This document shows positions 18,127-30,162 of a stretch of DNA of 64,000 nucleotides, one piece after another. Location of the stretch: NCBI RefSeq assembly GCF_902459465.1, contig NC_047076.1, positions 3,299,488 through 3,363,487 on the forward strand. Reading direction: 5' to 3'. A program made the translations under genes and the position numbers. The notes under the pieces were generated by a model. The model was not told the DNA's origin. It saw only the letters and a program-made list of their open reading frames with translations, and did not search any database. This stretch comes from Asterias rubens. Its lineage: Eukaryota > Echinodermata > Asteroidea > Forcipulatida > Asteriidae. Each line of letters begins with the position of its first letter. Position 1 is the first letter of the stretch.

Positions 18127-18480
18127 AGGGTCAATGTAACTTTTGTAGGACAAAAAACACAATGTCCACAGATTTACACTAAACTTACACAGTTTGAAGA
18201 TAATGATAGTAGAAAGCTTCCCTGAAAATATTACGTGCTGAGGTGCTGTAGTTTTGGGGAAATGAGTAAAACAATGTCATGAAAATAATTTTCGTATCAT
18301 GAGACGAAAACTATTTTAATCATTTACAAACGTATTTTCATGACATTGTTTTGCTCATTTCTCAAAAACTACAGCACCTCAGTAAGTAAAATTTGAAGGG
18401 AGGATTTCCATTATCATTATCTTCAAACCCTGTAAGTTTAATGTAAATCTATGGACATTTTGAAAAGGTTCCCAAATCCT
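18127..18480. repeat. TTAA-flanked fold-back element, second family
   Basis: TTAA at 18123-18126 and 18481-18484. Arms such as tttacactaaacttacacag and ctgtaagtttaatgtaaa are inverted, as are the central cattgttttactc-type blocks. A diverged half copy lies at 48905-49095. Confidence 0.85.
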
Positions 18481-18705
18481 TTAAGTCATACATATCTGGG
18501 TGTTACTCCTACTTCCTTGGTGCTACATACCCGCAGAAAGCTATAGGGCTCAATTTCATAATGCTGCTTTGCCCAAAGTTACTTCAAAAGTCGTACCAAG
18601 TCTTTCTAAGGATGACACCCCGAATTATTGCATCTATAAAAGTGTTTCATCATTTTAGCACGACGCCTATTGGTTATGTATGGGTTTCACCAAACGGTAC
18701 ATTAA

Positions 18706-19084
18706 AGACGCTGGACACTTTTGGTAAGGTCAAATACCAGTTTCACGGTTTGAGTATCTCAACATATGCATAAAAATAACAAACCTGTGAAAATTTGAGC
18801 TCAATCGGTCGTCGAAGTTGTGAGAAAATGATGAAAGAAAAAAAACACCCTTGTCACACGAAGTTGTGTGCTCTCAGATGCTTAATTTCGAGACCTCAAG
18901 TTCTAAATTTGAGGTCTCAAAATCAAATTCGTGGGAAAATTACTTCTTTTTCGTAAGCTACATTACTTCAGAGGGAGCCGTTTCTCACAATGTTTTAAAC
19001 CATTAACCTCTCCCCTTTATTCGTTACCAAGTGAGGTTTTATGATAATAATTATTTTGAGTAATTACCAATAGTGTCCACTGCC
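18706..19084. repeat. TTAA MITE copy
   Basis: TTAA at 18702-18705 and 19085-19088. The family block order and internal palindrome are intact. Confidence 0.88.
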
Positions 19085-19088
19085 TTAA

Positions 19089-20505
19089 ACGAATGGGATC
19101 AAATATACAAACCTAAACTAAAAAGAGTTTTTAAACTTTTTGTTAAAACTAAATATTTATACTTTTTCATAATGACACAGAATACGGATCATGAAGATTT
19201 GATACAAAAGTACGGAAGATGGGTTGGTTTACATCCTTCATCTATAAGTACCTATCCCCCAAGTAACATTGTTAAGGTATTTGGTTCCTCAATACCAATT
19301 GGGTCAACCGAAAAGTGCCACAGCAGACAGGTATGCTTCTTTTTGAAAATGCACCGGTAAAGGGCACCCTATGAGGAAATTGTACAGTTCTACTGGCGCT
19401 TTTCAAGGGCAAGAAGGCAATGACCAGAGGGCATTATGGCGGTAACCTTCGTTGCCCCGTTAAAGTATCAGGCCGGCCTGCCCTAGGTCCTCGGGAAAAT
19501 GCCTAAGTTGTAGCAAATAGGGGCAAAACACTTAATCATTTAGCGGCACTGTATTTCGCAACTCAGTGCCACACCCTTGACGTTGGGACACAAAAGTCAA
19601 GCATTTACTGATTTTATCAAAATAAAAATAATATTTTCGGTAGGCCTGCTTGGTGACGCAACCAAGAATGTCTGTTATATTGGTTTGTTTGCGGTTTTTT
19701 ATATCAAAGTTGCTTTGGTTACGCCGTTCGTTTCTTTGGATTTAATGTCTTCCGTTTGGGTTGGAGTCAATCTCGAGGCCATTGTACCACATCCGGTTTT
19801 GGGGCGGACATAACATCCGGTTGTATCTCCACTGACGTCACAGTGTTCACTGACGTCACATCGTTTCCCCTTCACCAACCAATAAAATCCGTGTACATGG
19901 TTAATAAAATAAAACATAATTGTACGGCCCATGTATTTAAGGTCATTCTCTGAAAAATGTGGACCAAAAACAAATTTGCCAAACTGGAAGATTATTTACC
20001 TTTAACGAACCACAATAATAGCATTTTCTTCCAATCATCATATTACTAATATTATTCGGTTACAAAGTCATCTACAAAACAATATACCAAAGCAACCACA
20101 AGCATCCCGAGGCCAACCAAAGAAAGAGATCATTATTCAAAATTCCTCATAACCGCCGAAAAAAGACATAACCTCTGAACTCAGCAAACAATACTACAAC
20201 AACAAAGAAACCAACCCATAAATAAACATAGCGAAGATTCTGGAAAACGGGTCTCCGAGTAAAATTCAGCGACCGCAAAAGTGGCTTACAAACTGAACTG
20301 TTTTCCATTTTGTGAAACCACACAAAAAAGAAGGAAAAAAAAAGAAGGAAAAAAAGAAAAGACACTTTAATCTCATCACCAGGCATTGACATCGTAGAAG
20401 GGTAACCAACAAAAAAAGCTTGGCAGGAGCCATTTGAGGTAGTCCTGTGGGGCACCTCGGCCTTAATGAAACCCAGCCGTATCTAGAAGAACCAGATTGG
20501 CCAAC
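19089..20505. other. Upstream region of CUB gene A
   Basis: No gene was seen. A possible control region lies at 19833-19883 (two TGACGTCA sites and CCAAT). 20325-20360 is a purine-rich tract. The ATG of CUB gene A follows at 20506. Confidence 0.45.
19833..19883. promoter_or_regulatory. Paired CRE-type sites plus CCAAT box
   Basis: Perfect palindromic TGACGTCA at 19833-19840 and 19851-19858, 18 bases apart start to start. CCAAT follows at 19879-19883. These are consensus sites for CREB/ATF factors and NF-Y. The cluster lies about 620 bases upstream of the CUB gene A start. Promoter function is inferred from motifs only. Confidence 0.35.
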
Positions 20506-23500
20506 ATGGCTCACACAGACACAAGTACCTCCGGATTTCTTCTTATCACAGCGACGCTCTTCCTCGTCCTGGGACCGACGTTTCTCGACGCCAGCCCGTA
20601 CCCGAAAAAGGTGAGAATTTTACAACTTTCCAATTATTACGAGTACGAACATTCTGAGTTAATTTCCATGGAATTTGGACGTGAGCGCAACTTTTATTTT
20701 TATTTTTTATTTTTTTGCAAAAGTGTGATTGTGAGAATGGTGTGCGATTTATCCCCCAGTCGAGACCTCTAGCGTGGTGTTTATTTATCATCGGTAACGA
20801 AAGACCTTGAATGTAGGAAAGGTCTACCAGTAGGTCAACCTAGTATAAATTATATCTGGGGTTGTATTTTTTTTTAATCGAGAGGGAGAAAAAAAGAGTG
20901 GAAAAGTGGTTAGGGTTTTGTTTTAATTTCTGACATCAAACAAAATGGCCGATGCGATGACGCGATGAGATTCGCGACCATTGTCTCGATGTCATGTTGC
21001 AATTCTCGGCCAAATCTCGTGAGAGTTTATGCATTACAACGGCGATCTAGGAGAACTTAGTCATTACCTCAAACAATTTTTTTTTTAATAATAAACATGT
21101 TTTGTTGTTTGAGAAAATCCATTGTTCACGTGTGACACGATGGTGTGTTAATTTGACACAACGACCTTCATCTTTGTCGCGTATCTTGTGTTCAACGAAT
21201 GGGTTCTAATGATACAAAATGAGGAGCCCCAGACTATAGAGTTTACATTCAAATTTCAATGAGGTCAGATTGAGTTTAGAGGCATGGACACTATGGGTAA
21301 TTACTCAAAATAATTATTAGCATAAAACTTTACTTGGTAGTGAGTAATGGGGAGAGGTTGATGGTATAAAACATTGTAAGAAACGACTCCCTCTGAAGTG
21401 ACATAGATTTCGAGAAAGAAGTATTTTGATTTCGAGACCTCAAGTTTAGAATTTGGGGTCTCGAAATCAACTATCAAAAAGCACACAACTTCGTGTGACA
21501 AGGGTGTTTTTTATTCATTATTATCTTGCAACTTCGACGACCAATTGAGGTCAATTTTTCACAGGTTTGTTATTTTATGTATAATGTTGAGATACACCGA
21601 GTGAGAAGACTGGTCTTTGACAATTACCAATAGTGTCCACTGTCTTTAAACAAGAAAAACAAATCAACAAAATTGTACGAGGAATACTTTCAAAGGTTGC
21701 GTCCTTTTTCTAGAGTACGTTTATCAGAGAGTTCAAAATAATAAATAAATACAAATAATATGTTTTTTAATCGGTTTAAACAGTTGGAATCAAGGCTTGT
21801 TTATCTATTTCATTTAATTGCTTCGCCAATTGCAATATTTCGATAGGCCTACTACGGTTTTCCGGGCAGCATATAAAGTGAGTTATTATCGCATTCCTAA
21901 AAATAAATTGTAAGTCAACCTAACAAGGTAACACTTTTTACTTAAACTATCAGTGATATTTTCGCGAACATCAGTGACAGAGAAAACGACTTCTAACAAC
22001 AGTTTTTTGTTTCGTCGTTTAAGGTTTGTGTTGCAAAAATTTGACGGAGTATAGTTCAAAATGGCCTCCTTTTCTACAGCTACGTCACAATTACACAATG
22101 TCCTCTTCCAAATTCAATAGATCTTGTTTAGGCAGTTCCTGCTGCAGATTTTTTTTTCAAATAAAAGACTTGGATTTAATGTATGTTTTTTTTATATAGA
22201 TTGATTGTATGTTTTTCATAAATTCATATTATTAACAATAATTTAATGTGACACAGCACATCGTAAACCTTTTGAGCGCTTGTTAACGTTAACACATGTT
22301 TCCAATTTTCTAAAATCGGAAAAACTCTAACTCAATAACCGTAATCTGAACTACTTAAAAAGTTTGGAAAGTATCCATGATTGAATTTTCATATTGTTGG
22401 TGTCCATTTACCTCAATCCGTCGGCAAAACAAGGCCGTTGGTATTAAAGGCACTGGGGTCGATTTTACAAGGGAGTACAAAACTTACTTGGTAATTCGAG
22501 CAATGGAGAGCTGTTGGTAGTATAAAACATTGTAGAAACGGCTCCCTCTGAAATACAGAAGTTTTTAAGAAAGAGGACGGTAATTTCTCACTCAAATAAT
22601 GAAAGACTTCAGGCCTGAAGTCCTTTTTACCATCTGAAACCACACTAATTTATGCAACGAGGGTGTTTTATCTTTCATTTTTCTCTTGCAACTTCGATGA
22701 CCAATTGAGTCCGAGTTTTCATAGGCTTGTTATTTTATGCAAATGTTGGGATACACCAGGTGAGAAAAACTGGTCTTTGACAATTCCCCAGGGTGTCCCC
22801 AGCAGCCGATTTCATGAAACGCTAGGATTAATCCTATATCGAGTTAGGACGAGTAACTGACTCGTCTTAACATAGGATGGGTTCAATGCGTCTCAATGTC
22901 TATGGATACGGAACGTATAGGCATACTCATCTTTTAATTCATCAGATTAATCCGAAGTTTTAGGAAGAGTTTGGTGAAATCGACGGATGTGCCTTTAAGA
23001 TACGGCCGGCTTGAGCTCGTCTGATGTAAGATCCCCCACGGACGCGTCGCACTGGTAAACTCGTTCAGCGCGACGTGCGGGTGAGACTTGGGTCAAAATA
23101 CGACCACCACCTGCCACGTCAAACCCCCCATGCCACCGTGCAAGGCAAACTACTGCTTTACATAACACATAAATAAGTTGTATACTTGTCTCGGGGGTAA
23201 ACGATAATTGTTATTGTGGAAGGACGTTAAAAAATAATTTTCGTAAAGTTTGTTTTCATCAAACGGCAAAGTTCAGATTTTACACCAAACACAAACAAAA
23301 TCATTAGAGAAGTGCTCAATTTTTTTTCAAAGCTTTCTTTTTGTTTTAGAAATAAAGAAAGACACAAATAATGAGAAAAGGTTGCATTGTGAGCCATTTT
23401 CATAAACTCCAGGGTCTGGTCCATTGTTGGTTAGATGTGGCACGCAGTGGCACACAGAATCATAGCTGAAATCACACTTTTTTAAGCCAGTTTCCAAGTC

Positions 23501-26500
23501 GGACTGACACAGAAAATAGGTCAAACGCCACTGGGAACCGGTATCCGATATCTAGGTCAATTCTGACAAGGCGTTTTAGAATGTATGGATAATATGTAAT
23601 ACAAAAATTGTGCATCAACGTTGTTATAATGAGACACTATAAGAATATGTGTGTGTGTGTGTGTGGAGGTTTGCAGCCGCCATCTTTTTCTTCCAAACTT
23701 CCAGAAAAAGTCCAAAACGAAATAAAATCTTCGACACCCCTTTTTTATTTTATGGGAGTCGATAGTTGTTTCTGCAGCATGATACTGTAAAGGTACCTTA
23801 TTCTAACCTAAAGAATGTGGGACATTACACTTCAATTTGTGAAGCTGGTGTTCAGACGCAGAATCTTTTTGATGAATCCCGGTTTCTCCTTTCCTATCTC
23901 GGTTCCTAAAGCCCGGTTGTTCTCTTCCTTTCTCCAAAGGTTCATGACTTATTTCAAGCACATCGAGATCGTCATCGTAGGGATGTGGACAGGGAGCCCA
24001 AATCATGGAGATACACAAGGCACGCCATAGACGTATTGAAGGCGGACTTAAACAACAATGACCTGTACTGTAAGTTGTCTTGATCAATTTCATCTCACCT
24101 CGATACATTAAAAAGGTATCTCATTAGGAGTAGAAACAATCCAAATATATAGCTGTGTTCGGAAAGAGTTCTTTGTATGGGACTCTTGAGGTGGCCCAAC
24201 TATGAATCGCACATCTTCGCCGCTTTGTGCATATCGTGGGCTTACGGTGGTGCCGTTATGGGTTCTTTAACACAATAGAGTAATGGACCCCACAGGGGAA
24301 TTCTTTGTTTACCCCATAAGAGCATTCATTAGAAAGGGGAATAATAGAACAGCAATAGCGGGACTTCATCATCCAGGCCTATCTACCCGACACGGTAGCA
24401 GACTATTCACAACATGACTTTTGACAACCCATTTCTTCCTTCTTTTTTATAGTTTGCAGAGGTGATCCCTTCCGAGGCGTCCAGTGTCCTGAGGAACCCT
24501 TTTGCAGCGCGTGGGATCAGATCTGCGACGGGGAGCAGCTCTGCGCCCTGGAGACGAGGGAGCAATGTCTAAACCGTTCGATCTCGTCTTACGGACGGCT
24601 GGACTCTCGGCTCTGCGACGGTGATGAGAATCCCAAATGGTGTCACTGGAAATACCAAGCCCCTGTCAGTGAGTAAGAAATAGATGCAAACCTCGAAGAG
24701 AGAGGCGGGAAATGAATAGTTTGTATAATTGCAGACAGCAATTGTATTACTACGAAATGGTAAATACCAAGTGAGTTACTATTTAAGAGAAAGCAAACTT
24801 GAAGAGGAACACACATAGTTTGAATTGCAGACAGCAATTAAATGGCAGCAACCAACCCTTCCATGGTGTCATGACCGAACGGTCTAAACACACCATAAGG
24901 AAGTCAAGCTATGTCGGTTCAGATCCCGGTCATGTCCATCACGATGCACACGTGTTAAGCAAGACAATCATTACACTTGTCTTGTCCTTTTGGTTTGAAT
25001 GTGAAACCAATGGTCCCGTTTACTGGTTTGAAAAAGTGCCACAAAGACGAACCCAAATCTAGCATCTGAAAGCACACAACTTCGTGTGACAAGGGTGTTT
25101 TTTTTTTTTTCATGATTTATCTCGCAACTTCGACGACCTATTGAGCTCAAATTTGCACAGATTTGTTATTTTATCTATATGTTGAGATATACACCAGAAG
25201 TAAAAAGACTGGTCTTTGACAATTACCATAAGTGTCCAGTGTCTTTAATACCATAACTTTAAGATGATAAACTAAAGCATATCAACATCATGTACGTCTT
25301 CCCTTATAAAGGATGTGGTGAGGACATCTACCTCAGCCCCAAGAAAAAGAAGTACCGAGTCCAGTCGCCAAGATACCCCGATAACTACCCCAACGACTAC
25401 TTCTGCTTCTGGACCGTCGCGGTGCCGGACGGTCACAAGATCGCCGTAAACTTCATGCGGTTCGACACCGAGCCGAACTACGATCTCCTCTCCCTCGGTA
25501 CCGGGTATAATCGCGAAAGCTCCCGGACGATTATCATCTTCAAGCACAGCGGGAAGAGGGGTCCGCAACCTTCGCAGTTCGATGTGAACAGTAACGTCGT
25601 GTGGATTACGTTCAAGTCAGACGACTGGGAGAGCAGTAAGGGGTTCGTGATTGAATTCACTGACAGAGAGAAGAAGGGTGAGTAAGAAAACATGAAATTC
25701 ATATAAATTCTCGGCACCTCAAAAAAAGATATTGACAAAATAGGGAAACCGCCAACATGCGGCACGTTAATCCGGAGGTTGTTGATTCGAGTCCCAGTTG
25801 TTTCTTTGTCCAGCCCCAAATCAATTATTGGAAATACATATTAAAGTAGGGGCTGGTAACACCAAGCAACAATACTTGTGATTTGTTTCAATTATATTTT
25901 CAAAAATCAATGTCCGGGGGAGCCAAATTCATTGATATTCTACACTGGACCACTCCAATATCTGACTAAGAGGGGTATCAGTTAACAGATTTGGGTAGTT
26001 TTTGACTTAAGGTATGAAAAGAACCTGCGGCTGAAACAATGCTCAGAGTTGTTCAATGTTATAGATTGTTATTTTCCGTATATCGCACAATACAAAGTCT
26101 TTAAATCTACGTTTCATGAGTTGGTCTACATGAGAACCATCTCAGTTGTGATGGTTTACAAAGGTTGAGTAGGGTAGGTTTCATGGTACCACGAACCGAC
26201 CAACGCAGCTGACGTAAATTATTCGTCAACTTGTATGTTTTTTTCCCCCAGAATTTGGAGTGTTAGGAGTAAATCCATTCAACTCCCCACCCAACAGAGG
26301 TAGGCAATATCAAATTACTCATACTGAATTTTGTTTTTATAAATTTAAAACCCATTCAAATGGGATACAAACAGCTATAGATTAGTGTCGTTGGTTTCAT
26401 GACCTGTGGCAATAATCACAAATGATCAGATGTGGGGTGGCATGGGTGGCTATGTGCGTAAAGCGCTCACCTACCATCACTGTGGCCCTACTACTTCCAA

Positions 26501-29500
26501 GCATGACTGCGGCTCCAACATGGTGGATCCACGCTCAGAGTTGTTTTGTATTATGGGAGTTATGAAAGAGAACATAGAGGGCGAAAAGAAGCGAAATGCT
26601 GCCGACCCATCGTATTTCACAGGGCATGCCTGTTACTAAAATTCAATAAACTATGTTATTGAAATCAATTAAATATACATTTCTACTGAATATAGAAGTA
26701 GTCTGATGTACAATAAACATTTGCTAACATGGTACATTGATATGCTTGTGAATTTGTACAGACTGTGGAGGGAAAATCTTAATGCCGGCTGAAGGGGAGA
26801 CTAGATTGAACTCGCCCGGATTCCCCGAGTACTACGGCAACCACATGGAATGTGAATGGGTCGTGTCGATCGCCGAGGGCCTACGTATACGAATTCATTT
26901 CGAGCGTGTGAGTCTACCATCCGATTTACCTTTTAGTACTGCTGACGTCACAGTTCATTTTACCACTTCGTAGAGGGACAACGCCTCTCTTAATATTCAT
27001 GCATGACGTCATAATTCTAACCCAAAATGAGGCCATAGGCGCACGTCCACCACCATTTGCAGTGGCTGCGCCTTCCTATGGCCTCGTTTTGGGTTAGAAT
27101 TGTGACGAACTCATGCATAATATTAAGAAAGGCGTATTGGAAACCATAGGTTGCACATTGCGTCATCGACCGCCAACATTTCTGATAAACAACTCTCAGC
27201 CAATGATAGCCTGGAAAGCGTGCACATTTTCATCAAAGATGGCGGTCAATGACGTCATATTGTGCTTCCCATCTATTGTGTTTCTGCTCAGCTGTCAGAA
27301 TTACATGACTCAGTTACAGCACTTTAAGCTTCGCAGTAAACACACCGTGACGTTATTAGTGCAGGGGTCTATTCGAATTTAAAGGTTCTTTTTTTAGTAG
27401 CAGGGCAGGTAGGGAAAATATTGTGGGAAAAGTATCCTTTTGTTCATTTTGGCGGCAGTGTGCAGCAAAGTTAGCTTTGCGTAGCCGGGAGACGTTTAAA
27501 GTTTAAAGGTCTCCAAGTCTACTGTTACAAATGGGGGCGATGTTCACTTGATAACCATTATTTACTTATTCACTTTATAACCAATGTCCACTTGATAACC
27601 ATTTACTTGTTCACTTGAAACCATTTATTTGTTCACTTGATAGCAAATGTTCACTTGATAAATTTTTACTTATTCACTTGATAGCCATATAGTTGTTCAC
27701 TTGAAACCTTTATACTTGTTCACTCGATAACCAATGTTCACTTGACAACCATTTACTTGTTCACATTGTAGTTTGACGTTGAGGAAGAAGAGGATCACCT
27801 CAGCGTTGGTAATGGAGTCAGCAGTAGGCGAGCCCCGATCCTGTATAAATACAGCAGTCGCACCAAACCCTCCGACATCATCTCCAGGGGTTCGGATATT
27901 TGGTTCAAGTTCGTCTCCAGTGTGGCGGTTTCACGGCGTGGTTTCGAGATCGTTCTCACTGAACAACCTACGAACGGTAAGGGTGAAGTGTGTGACTATT
28001 GTAGCTACTCAAGGTACAGGAAACATATATTTATACCTTGGTGGCCTTTGCAATATGTACCATTGATCTCCGTTTTGATTTGACATAGGGATCAACGTAT
28101 GTACCACACCGAACTGTATCGACACCTTGCAATGCCCGCCATATTGATGTTGTAAAACAGTGGAAACGTGTGCACACGTGTACGCATGAAGCACAACTCT
28201 CAACCAATGATAGGTCTTCATTGACATCATTGAGGGAGCTGTTTCAAGTATAAACGATTCGGTACACATCAAGAAATGTTTCCTGAAGACGAGCATAGTA
28301 TACTGTTCGAAACGTCGAGACCACACCGGCTCTTCTCAGAGCCAACACCCACAAAAGAGATGTACACATGGTTGTACCCGCAAGTTTACTTATTATTTAT
28401 AGTTTCTTCCTATTATCCACACCACGTAAAGCTTCAAACAATATCAACTGTCTGGGTTATATTTCATTCTTCATTTTCCTTTCTTAGTAGTTCACTTTTA
28501 AAGGTAAAGACGTTGGCAAGGTTTAAATTTCGGTCGGTATGACTAACTGGTTGATCCGGGTTTTCTCTTTCTCCTGTTGTCTCTTCTCCTTCCAGATTGT
28601 GGAGGCATTTTCACGGTGCCAACCACCGGGAAACTGAGCATCGCCTCCCCGGACTACCCCAACGAGTACCCGACGCTGACGGACTGCCTCTGGCAGTTCC
28701 GCTCCGCCTCGGAGCGCCGGATCCACATCGGCTTCACGGAGTTCCATACGGAGTACGGCTACGACAGGGTGCAGATAGGCAACGGATTCGAGCCCAACGT
28801 GAACATGACCAACCTGGTCTTGCAGCACAGTGGGGACAATATGCTGGGGATTGAGGGCATGCTGGCTTTCCAGTCGTCCGGACCCGTGGCTTGGCTCTCT
28901 TTCAAGACGGACGAGTACAACCAGAGGAAAGGGTTCCGGTTTAATGTCTACAGCGAGGAGGGTTCTCCATGGTGAGTTTTAAATCTTGTTTGATTCTTGA
29001 GACAGGCAACGGGACCAGATTTGAAGCCTGTGTATTCTAAATGCCGGTATCTGGCATTACTCACGAGCCTCAGATGTTTAGACTAAACGTCCCAGCCGTG
29101 GCCGTTTGTACACATAACCAATAAAGAGTACTGAAAATAAACAGTAACCGCTCACAATGTGTCCTAGTTTTTATTTTTGTCTGTGTCTGTAAATCAATCA
29201 CAATGCAAAATAGTGTAATTAAACGAAACTGTTTTTTTTCTCATTTTACTCCAATCACAGGATAGTGGAGTCGTCGGTCACAGAATCATCCCTCGACTCT
29301 GCGGGCGACTCTGAGATCCCCCTGGGCTCAGAGAGCAACCTCGAACTCCAACTTCAGGATCAAGAGATCGACCCCCAGCCGAACACCCCGGCACCGACGC
29401 CACCGAGGAAGAAAGGAGGAAAGAAGCCGAAGAAGCCTAAAAAGCCGAAAGCGACCACCGAAGTGCCGACCACTGAAGGGCCGACCACAACGACGAAGAA

Positions 29501-29675
29501 GCCCAAGACAACTCGACCTCCTACAACGACGGTTATGACCACCAAGCCGCCTACAACGACGCCTAAGACTACAACCGTCGCTATAGCCGTCGAGGAAAAG
29601 CCGTTCTACGAGTCGGACAGCCTGAGCGAGAGCTCCGACTACGAGAGCCGATTCTCTATCTCGTCCTCGCAATAG
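20506..29675 (+). CDS. CUB gene A: secreted LDLa-like plus three-CUB protein with Thr/Pro/Lys-rich tail
   Basis: Nine exons in phase: 20506-20610, 23940-24069, 24453-24668, 25312-25677, 26252-26299, 26762-26907, 27772-27976, 28596-28971, 29261-29675 (TAG); 668 residues. Order: signal peptide (1 to about 29, core FLLITATLFLVLG); pro-region 36-78 with furin-type RHRR followed by D; LDLa-like module 79-150 with eight Cys, two CDG motifs and NRS glycosylation site; CUB1 151-272; linker 273-288; CUB2 289-405; CUB3 406-530; tail 531-668 with KKPKKPKKPK and TTT/PPTTT runs. CUB1 and CUB3 keep the acidic Ca2+-site pattern (TEPNYD/TEYGYD and FKSDD/FKTDE). Each CUB has only the first Cys pair. The protein is likely extracellular and processed. 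CUB domains bind proteins or sugars; the function of this family is unknown to me. It is paralogous to gene B downstream. Confidence 0.9.
21279..21645. repeat. TTAA MITE copy in CUB gene A intron 1
   Basis: The right end is ccaatagtgtccactgtct followed by TTAA (21646-21649); the left end is slightly decayed (ttagaggcatggacac). The internal gatttcgagacctcaagttt palindrome is intact. Confidence 0.85.
22448..22803. repeat. Diverged TTAA MITE
   Basis: TTAA precedes aggcactgggg. The central gacttcaggcctgaagtc palindrome is clear. The right terminus (caattccccagggtgtcccc) is decayed. Confidence 0.7.
22803..22990. repeat. Fold-back element, 'ggattaatcctaag' family
   Basis: Left cagccgatttcatgaaacg and right gtttggtgaaatcgacggatg are inverted. 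It is related to 17003-17152 and sits beside a MITE in the same way. Confidence 0.65.
24865..24915 (+). repeat. tRNA-like SINE head fragment
   Basis: A-box-like ccgaacggtctaa and B-box-like ggttcagatcccgg are correctly spaced on the plus strand. A second B-box-like fragment (gattcgagtccc) is at 25785-25800. Neither folds as a full tRNA gene by eye. Confidence 0.35.
25062..25244. repeat. Right-half MITE fragment in CUB gene A intron 3
   Basis: Starts at the 'gaaagcacacaacttcg' block and ends accataagtgtccagtgtct followed by TTAA. It ends 67 bases before exon 4. Confidence 0.8.
26978..27137. repeat. Long near-perfect hairpin in CUB gene A intron 6
   Basis: Left arm acgcctctcttaatattcatgc... 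and right arm ...gcataatattaagaaaggcgt are inverted. The central ttctaacccaaaatgaggcc pairs with ggcctcgttttgggttagaa. The loop is only about 20 bases. It starts 71 bases after the donor of the exon encoding the first half of CUB2. Confidence 0.88.
27544..27770 (+). repeat. Minisatellite (TTCACTTGATAACCATTTACTTG) abutting an exon
   Basis: About ten imperfect copies of a unit near 22-23 bases, read as ttcacttgataaccatt plus tacttg. The last copy becomes the splice acceptor of CUB gene A exon 7 (cttgttcacattgtag|tttgac). Confidence 0.9.
28262..28380. repeat. 'cgaaacgtcgagacc' repeat, right arm
   Basis: Matches, in reverse orientation, 44709-44822 and one arm of 61645-61870 (blocks: gttcgaaacgtcgagacc, agagccaacac, agagatgtacacatggttg). 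Confidence 0.75.
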
Positions 29676-30156
29676 GCTTAAAGCTAGTCGTGTTCCCTGT
29701 ATATATGCAAACAACAGCTGCGTACACCTAGTACTGCAGTTATTTCGCAGTGAGGGGCAAGACTAATTTATACAGTCGAGCCTCGTTTTGGTTACATTGA
29801 TTATGAATCGATTTTTTATAAAGGTGACATCTTTTTTTATTAAAGGTATTCAGGTGATTACACACACCTCCACAGACGCAACGTGTCACAAGCCTAATTT
29901 GCATTTTGGTCACGTGCCAAATTCTTAAAAAAATTACGCTTGCTTACAAATTCTGCAAACATTTATAGATATGGATGATTTGTCTTAAAGATGGTTTTGA
30001 AATTATTGTCCCTGAGTTAAAACAGTTTATGCTCGATGCATTTCAAATTGACTTCGGTTCAGTTTTGGTTTCGGATATTTCCGTGACACTTCGGGTGATT
30101 TAGGAGAAAGACATAATCGTGTGTAAGCGTCCAGGATTGTGACTCAAAAGAAGGAC

Positions 30157-30162
30157 AATAAA
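30157..30162 (+). terminator. Poly(A) signal, CUB gene A
   Basis: AATAAA 482 bases after the stop; another follows at 30195-30200. No nearer AATAAA was seen in the 3' UTR. Confidence 0.55.

Noticed and set aside
20147..20514. Minus-strand frames opposite CUB gene A exon 1
   Set aside because: Composition is driven by purine tracts; opposite a convincing signal-peptide exon.
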